A stretch of 64,000 nt of DNA from Owenia fusiformis. Taxonomy: Eukaryota; Annelida; Polychaeta; Sabellida; Oweniidae. A program made the position numbers and the translations under genes. The notes under the pieces are model-generated. The model was not told the origin of the DNA. It saw only the letters and a program-made list of their open reading frames with translations, and ran no database searches. The stretch lies in contig CAIIXF020000010.1 of NCBI GenBank assembly GCA_903813345.2, positions 31,462,425 through 31,526,424 on the forward strand. The letters run 5' to 3'. Position 1 is the stretch's first letter; each line of letters starts with the position of its first letter. Below, piece by piece: positions 39,801 to 48,800 of the stretch.

Positions 39801-42800
39801 CAATGCGTGTCACAGAAGAGTGTCACTTATAATATGTGTCATTCAATATGGGTGATACGAGAATAACACCAATTCACCACAAGGAAGTCAAGTAAGAATC
39901 TCATAATATGAGGCAACTGTTTTGATTCGTTCGCTGAAAACACTTGTATTACGATCTATTAATCATTTAATGTCTTTATACCAGGAAGTGAGGTATGAAT
40001 TGCTTTTGAGAACAGCAAAACTCAGGTACAGCTCTTTTTTGACGAACACTATTGGTTGTCAAAAGTTCTATCAAACTGGGTTAGTTTTGGATTAAAAAAG
40101 ACGTCGAGTGTGATATAATTGAAGTGTCATGTCTTTTACCAGTAATTAGTTAGCATGGAGGTCAAACTACAAGTTTTTAAGAAAACCTGTACTTGGACGT
40201 GTAGAATTATGGTCTTTTGGAGATTTCCCCCTCTTTGTATATACCTGACTGATTGAAAGGTATAAGCACAATAATTGATATTAGATCCCTGGACAAACCA
40301 ATACAGGTGAGCAATCATTGCTGGGGCTTATATTTCACGATCACGTACAAGTTCTATTGAAAGCGTGTAGCTGCTGACCTGCCTATTATCTTTCTCTAAA
40401 TCTGCATCTATGACCCCTTCCATCCCATGTCTTGTGTTTCGTTTTGAGTAACCTCATTTAATCTCCTTATTGACTTAAATATCCCGCCCTCCTAGATCCA
40501 CTCAATATTTTCATCCCATTCATCCCATTGTTCTGCTAAATCACAGGTAAAAAGATAACAAACAAAGGGAAACATCTTTAAATCAATTAATACATATTTT
40601 TGCCGATTGCATCATTTAGCCAATCTTAGCAGGCAAGATCTCCTAAAAATATAAACCTTAAAAGCTGTGATTTTTATTTTCAGTCGCAATGCTCGGACGG
40701 AGCCTCCCAGTCCAAATGTCCTGAGTCAACCAGAGTTCCCCGTCCACCATGCAGAGTCAACCCCGCAGCTTAGCATGGTTAGCCTGAGAAAGGCGAGCAA
40801 GGGGTGAGTGCATGCGGATCACGACAGGATCCCAACTGAACATAGCCAAAAATGTTTGTACCGCAATCTCGTTTTTAATGTCTAAGATAAATCACAACGT
40901 TAACGTCTCCCGAAGGAGAAACATATCCGGTGTATTCATGCGTAAAATATTCAAATGGGTTTAGATAACGATCCAGATTTTACTTTGATCGTTTTTCATG
41001 TTTATATTGTTCCAATGTCTCACGAATGACTAGCCTGGCATTAGTTTAAATCTACCATTCGTACATACTCTCTTAGAGACGGGATCAGGTGGTCTTATAG
41101 ACTGTTTCAATTATTACCGGTTCACTTTTAATCAACTAATGGAAATGATGACGCCTAACATTAATTTGATCCTTGTATCTACGTTGGAGTGAACAGTGTA
41201 AACGCACATATATAATATAATTGGTATAAAACCCGATAAACACCTTTGGGAAAACTTGATATTTGCGTTTCCATTAACATAGTCTAGTTCTTCGCTGAGC
41301 TAGAAATAGTAATTCAATAAAATCATAACTATCTCCTTGTTCAATTGTATCTAAATCGGCGATAAAGATGACATAGACATTTAACAGATAGGCAAGGAAT
41401 ATGAAATCATTCAGAGATTATATAGTCTATATACCTTAAGATAGGTCTATAGCTGAAGCTAGCGTCAGGGAAACAGATAGAAATATCTGATAGAATGGGC
41501 GATTTTATCTTACATTTCCCTGCTGCCATCTAGTATCTGTCCACGGTGATGTATTATAGGGGGCGCTTGAAATTGTAACGGCATGAAAACCCTTATTTGA
41601 CACTTTTTAGCCGAAATTTTTTATTTGGCACTTCGACAAAGATTAATTGGCGAGAAATGCTTCTCCTTTGGAAGGTTATGAGAGTCATTGGTGATGTGGC
41701 GACTTAACATACCGACCCTACCGACCGACCGCAAGTCCACAACCATCTCGAATGAAGCTTTCATAATAGGCGTGAAGTTGTGGATTATGTTTTTGATTGC
41801 GAGAGATGCTAATATTTGGTTTTTCTCTGCATTTATTTCAAGCGAACATTCAGCAGGAAGAGACATTTGTATCCTCATTTTTTAGTTTTTTCAAACAAAA
41901 CGCTTTTTAACAGCGGCATATTGAGTTATACATGTACATTATGTATATAGGTGTGTCAAAAATAATTTGAATACTTCAAACCACTACAAAACATAAGAGG
42001 TTTGCAAATTAGTTCAAACAAACCATTTGTCGATTTAGATATATGAAATTAAACATATTTAATGCTACAGTTTTCCTTATGTTTATGCTTCCTTCTAAGT
42101 ATAGCTATACTCAAATTAATACAATTGTGCAGGTTGACTACAATTTATGCTTTTTTGGGGTCTCTTCCATAGTATATGTTAAATGTAACATGTGTTTTCA
42201 TAATGAATAACAGAATTTTTTTATTTTCAGCGACACGACAGAAAGCATCGGCTCTTTGGTAAGTTACTAAAATTTTGGTTACTGCTGAGCTAGTTATTCA
42301 CTCGATATGGGATATGTAGCTAGATATAGAGATAACATGATATTACATGTACAATCCTATCAGACCATTGGCAAATTAAATATGCTTTGTGTTTAAAGGA
42401 TTTGGGTGTAAGTATTTTGTTAAGTATTTAATTTGACACCTAGGGCATATCCAATGGCAATTAAAAGTGCAACATCTGTAAATTCTTAAGAAATTCGACC
42501 AGAAAGCATTTATGACCATGGTAACGTATAATCATCTAATTATATCGCAACTTCTAAAAAGAAATAAAATGAAACGTTACTAAAGTTTTTAGCATCTCTG
42601 CTCTTGGAATAAAATCACCTGATCACGTTTAATATTTCCAGAGGCTTTACATTTTGTCCATTCATGATTTTTCCCTACTTTGACAACAATAAATTGCCAT
42701 GATCCCAAATTGTGACGTAGTATCATCATGTGATGGTTGCCTAGGAGATGTTTTCTATGATTTAACAAAAGGAAGAATCAGGCCACAATCTATAAAATAT

Positions 42801-45800
42801 TACGCGAGAAAATTCGCCCTATCGTACCAAAGCAAAAGCAACAAAATGCATAGTCTTATTTCAAAATCAATATCACAAATGAAGGGACTAAAACGATATC
42901 CACAAATGAAGGGACTAACAAACTACAAAGCTCTGGCTAGTACACGAACTCTAAAGAACACCAGAATCGTGCAACTGGAATAGAATATAGAGATATGAAA
43001 AATGATAGAATGTGCAAGTCGGAAGATGAAAAAGATCGCAGCTGCCCTATCGAAAGCAGCAACAGATTTAACATCAACGCTGCAAGCTCACAAAGTAGTG
43101 TTAGCAGCGGAAGCACGTATCGTATGGCAACTTTGTCAACTTAGGATTCAGTTTAGATTTTAGTCACTGAATATAAATGCAGCAGTGATGAGCGAAACAC
43201 GCCTTGATGTGCCAACCTACTTGTAGTTGAACTATTATTTTGCAGAATGATATACTTAAACAATTCAAAGGGATTTGGTGCCTATTTTCGATCCTCATAG
43301 ATACCACATTAAAAAATTCAGCTAAATCACAAAATCAGTAATTCGTTACATCCTGCAATTTTCTCCATCATTTATCTTCGTTAAAATCCTGCTTTGTGTA
43401 AATGTTATAGTTTCATAAAGATAAGTAGGTGAAATAATTGACGTTTAGAAAGTCAATTATAAGACGAAATTGCAATATTTTTTTATTTAGACTGGTTTTA
43501 GGAAATATAAATTACAGATTTAAGGGAATTTTTTAAATTTGTGTTTTTGTCATTATTTATTTTAATAGAACAGCTTTTTCAGCACAGTCTTGGAGATTTG
43601 TAATTGTTATATTCGATATCATTATGACCTGAGTGAATTTGGTCTTCGAACAATTGATCGGAAATCAAACACTTTTTTAGAAATCAAAGCGATTTTGCAG
43701 ACCGTTCAGACATTACTACGTGCAATTGATTATAATCATCAAATTGCAACAAGTGTTTAATAAATGAACTTTCATTACAAAAAAGAACAAAGCTTCGGGT
43801 TGGGTCGCGTCCTTACAAATTGACTAATAAATCAATATGAAATTGTATTTACTGTTTTAGAGGATAAACATCAACTTGAGAATAAACAGGAATAAATTAT
43901 TTTACTCCGATTTCAATCCAAAGTCTAAAATATGATTTTGATAACATTAAGATGACAATGAACGCGCATATGACACGACTTGACTTTTAAGCAGATACCC
44001 CTTGATTTTGAAAAAGGACTCGTATCAATAACGCGTAGACCATGACCCTCTCCTCAAAGTCACATACACATCGTATTTATCGAATTTAGTCATTTCGAAT
44101 ATTAACAGAAACAATAGTTGTAAGAGACCCAAGAAAACATTTTGGCCCATCTTTGTTATTCAAGATCTAATATTGACGCTTTTGGGAGATGAAAAATGGG
44201 TGTTCAACTTAAGAAAGGATTACTATTTGAAAAATAAAGGGGTAGACTAATGTCGGTTTTTGGTTATCATTGTGTATCTTAGCAAATATATTTAAGCTTA
44301 TGTGAATTGGGATTGAAGTTCAACTGTAAATGATCTGATAATAGGCACGAAAACAAATGATATTGTGTCATTATATAGGATCCACAACAGACTCAAGTAC
44401 AGTCAGTAAGTTCGTCAATGCCGTTATAGAGGAAGCGAAAAGTTCACCCAAAGGAAAATGGAAGCAAAAATTTGACAATTTTCTGTCTATCGGGAAACGC
44501 ATGCGGAATACCCCTAGCACTGTTTCATCAAACTCCAACATTGACATTGAGAGTGATATCTTTGATAGTGGTTCCAGTAACGAATCAAGCTATTACTTTG
44601 AGGCAAATAGTGATTTCTATGAAAGCTTTGACGGGGAATCAGATGATACTTTTGATCTCTCGCAAGGTGGCGCTGATTCTGCTAGCAGACGACCTTTCTT
44701 TGTGTATATCGGCGACGACGACGTCGGATTAACTCAAGAAGAGGACAATATTATACCCAAACCACGAGTTAAAAAGCACAGTTTTATTCATAAATGGCGG
44801 CGAAGCCATAGAGTGGAATATTCAACTCGGGTATTTATTTTGTCCAAGACACCAAACCCTTACCCTTGAAGGTAAAATGAGAGTATTGCCCTAAAAAGAA
44901 AAACTTTATAGTTTTGTTTAGTCGATCAGAGGTGCGCGCATGTGCATAAGTTTCATTCGAATTTCTTTATGATTACAGGAGTCGGAATCCCCATCAAGTA
45001 TGAGCAGATCTCGGAACGAAAAATTCCACAAAATATTTAAGAAAATTCCCGAAGAAGAGACAGTATGCCATTGTAAGTAACAATGCCCTTTTGAAATTGA
45101 CCATTCCATCTGAATGAGTATATTGTCTCATACATTGAAGTTCCATTCGGTAGTCGAATCTACAAAAATGAACTAAATGAAAAATAGCCTCATCTAACAT
45201 ACCGTCAGCCTGAAATTCATAACTGTAATTTAATAACTGTAAGAATATATAGTTATTAATTGTACCTGGGTTATAGTCTTTTCACTAATTAATTTTTTTC
45301 ATACTTTTTTGTTTTCAGATTTTTCGTGTGCCTATGTTGGAGATATCTTGCTCCAAGGTAATCTTTACGTATCCCAGAGATATTTATGCTTCTACTCAAA
45401 ACTTGTAGGATATGAGAAAAAGGTAAGAAAACAGTAAGCACAATTAAAGAATAATTAGACACAAATTAAGAACTAGTTTGAGTTTGTGCAATTTCTATTT
45501 TAAATTCATTATGGCATTTCAGCTATTTTGCTTAAAACTGGCAAAGAATATGAATATTTACATTTACATTGTAAATAAGCGATCTGATTGGCTAGGAGCA
45601 TTTGGAATAAAAAAAATACATTATTTGATCTTATCTAGCCATTTTCTTTTGTTTACTTGTTTATTTGAAAAGGCTATTACATATAGTCAAACAACTTCAA
45701 TCAATAAAGGTCTTTAAATTCAAGGGGAAGTCACACAGTGAATGGGTAATATTTAGACGAATGATCACCGTCCTTTGATGTATTTACAGATAGAGTTAGA

Positions 45801-48800
45801 ATTTGACAATATTGTGGAAGTTACCAGAGAAAGGACAGCATTTATAATTCCCAACGCCATTGGAATAATTACAAAAACCGATAAGGTAATGTATGACAAA
45901 TACTTTTAGGTAATAGATTCAAAAAAACAAACATGGACCGATCATTTGTTGTCATCATAAAATTTTCGTGCCCATGTATTTGAAATTTGACTTGAAACTT
46001 TTACCGTTTTACAAAAAACATGTGAAGAAGATTAAGAAGAGCTTTCATGTTAATTAAAATCGTTGTCTCTGAAAGAGAGTCGAAATTCAAAATATTGACG
46101 ACAAAACCAAATCTTTTGATAATAGTGTTCTAACCATATTTATTGTTTACTTCCTGTTTTTGCGTTTGTTAAATGTTGAATCAAATAAAATAAGTTGACG
46201 AAGGAACATGGAATGTACATTATTTGAGCATTTCTTTTTCAGTATGTATTTGGATCTTTTTTATCTCGAGAAAATGTGTTCAAGAAAATAACTCGGACTT
46301 GGAAAAAGTCAACGGATGGGGTAAGTGAGAAATCGTACAGTAGTCACATTTGGAACAATTTATGTCGTCATTTTTTATGTCACCACTAAACTGTTTTAGT
46401 CTCCATCTTTTTTGTGGACGGTGCTTATGGCTCATCTAACACTTGCCTTAAAATATAACTTAATCAAGGTCGTTTTTAAATAACAATACGTTGCATGTTT
46501 GCTGCAATCCATAACCAATTGTTTTGAAAGTGTTGAAGAATGTAAAAAGCAATTAAAGACGACCGAATTCTGTTTCAGACGCTAAGCAATGGCGATGACA
46601 TTTACAGTACAGAACAATCGGTAGGTTTAATTTCTTAAATCAAAGCAAAACGCAGCTTTATTTTCTTAAATTTGATTTAAGTTTCCAAGCACGAGATTCT
46701 ACTATGATATTTCAGACGAGGGTGCAAGCCAAGTTCAAAGTCTTGCTTACAAAAAATGAGTACAACTCACTCGAATAGTCATTAAAGGTGCAACAATTAG
46801 TGCAGAGGGGCCATTCAACGATCATGGACCAGTGCCAAAATATATTTAAGTTTGGATATTTCATCAAGACTAACATCTATTTTTATTATCTACAAAGAAA
46901 CCCCCTAGATAAACATTATTTCAGCTGATATTCCTCTTGAAACATGGTGGATCTTAAAAATATAAAAGTGGATTTCCCCTTTTTCAAGCTTTGAACTGAA
47001 TTTACACTTCTTAAGGCTGAAATTGATAGTTTATCCATACATTTTAAGAAAATAAGTATGTCAAAGAAGATGTTAAGCCAAATGTTGCCTTGATAGCTCA
47101 GAATTTTTTTTGATTTTCCTATTTTCTCCCTACAGGCCTTGTTGCCCCTTTAAGCTATGAGTGCTTACATTTCTTCACACAGCAAAAGTTTTTGAGCAAT
47201 ATAGTTTTAAAACACATTCTGAAAACAAAGTTAACATTTTCCAAAGGCTTTTAGAAGGTCAACATTTTTAATCTGCATATCAAATATGGAATAGCTATAG
47301 AACTCAGTTATGGTAGGCCTGAATGTGATTACATGTATCATACCTACTGTGTTAATAGCATACATGTATATACAGCTGTAGTATATTTACTCCAGGAGAC
47401 ACCATGCCCGACACCTAGTCCTAGCCTAGATAATAACAACAGCATACCAAACCCAGAGGCGTCCCCTCAGAAATCCCAACAGAGTAATAGTCCCACTGAT
47501 CTCACTAGTAACTCGGATGAGTCCAGTCTTAGCGATGAATACGAACGGACTGAACACAGTCCGTGTAACTGTGTGCGTCAGAGGAAAGGAGGAGTATCGT
47601 CAGAGAATAAGGCGAGCACCTGGCCCCGTAGTTTCAGAGATAGTCAAAATTCACTCAGGAAATCCAGAGAAGATAATACAGGTACACGCAAATACATTGA
47701 ATGACATTTGATTTCTACAAAGTGACATTGTATAGTCAACAGGTCAAAGTACCCACTTTTCACAATTCTATTGAACCTGCATTATAACTTTTTAAAAAAT
47801 AACAGTTTACACCATCTATTCATTCTAATTTATTAAAGTAGTCTTAAGCTTTTGTATATCAACATGCAAATCTATTGATGAGGACTCGTTATTCTTGGTC
47901 TACCTTTAAGGAAATCTTACTGTGACATTTTGTAGGAAATAATGAAATCATGCTTGTAGTAACCATGGTTTGTAGTCGAATAGCATTGAACACTTCTATT
48001 TTTGTATTAAAAACCATTGCTGTATAAAATCATGTACACATACCGTAATTGGTTAATCAGCTCATCAACTAGATTTCATTGTAACAATGATATATTTTCA
48101 CTCTAGCTACATGTATTGTTATGTTCCTCACGTAAGTTCCATATTCTGTATGCTTACAGGGTCAAAGACCGAAAACTCAAGCTTTGGGTTGCTTAATTTC
48201 GTGCGGAGATTATTTGCATTGAGGAAAACCAATTTACTGCTGTTTATATGTATCATTATGTAAGTTATGCATCATTATACAAGTAATTCATAATTATGCA
48301 TCATTATGAGTTATTCATAATTATGTAAGTTATGTATCATTATATGAGTAATTCATAATTATGTTAGTTATGCATCATTATATAAGTAATTCATAATTAT
48401 GTAAGTTATGCATCATTATAAATGAGTAACCCATTATTCTGTAAGTTGTGCATCATTATATTAGTTATTCATAATTATGTAAGTTATGCATAAATGCATC
48501 ATTATATAAGTTATTCATCATTATATTAGTTATGCATCATTATAAATGAGTAACCCATTATTCTGTAAGTTGTGCATCATTATATGAGTTATTCATCATT
48601 TTGCAAGTTGTGCATCATTATGTTGGTTACACATCAGTATGTAATTTTGTTTAACATAACTATATGAGTGAAGAATCATAAGTTTTGCATCATTACGTCA
48701 TTATGTAAGGTATGCATCATTATATGTTGGTTAAACTCATTATATATGTAAAGTATCACTCTGTAAGATATGCACTGTCATTATGTCATTACTCATAGAA

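Noticed and set aside
42699-42983. 94-codon frame with a repeated MKGL motif
   Set aside because: It has an upstream stop in frame and no donor that joins any other exon. A good acceptor at 42642 leads to early stops in every phase delivered by known exons.
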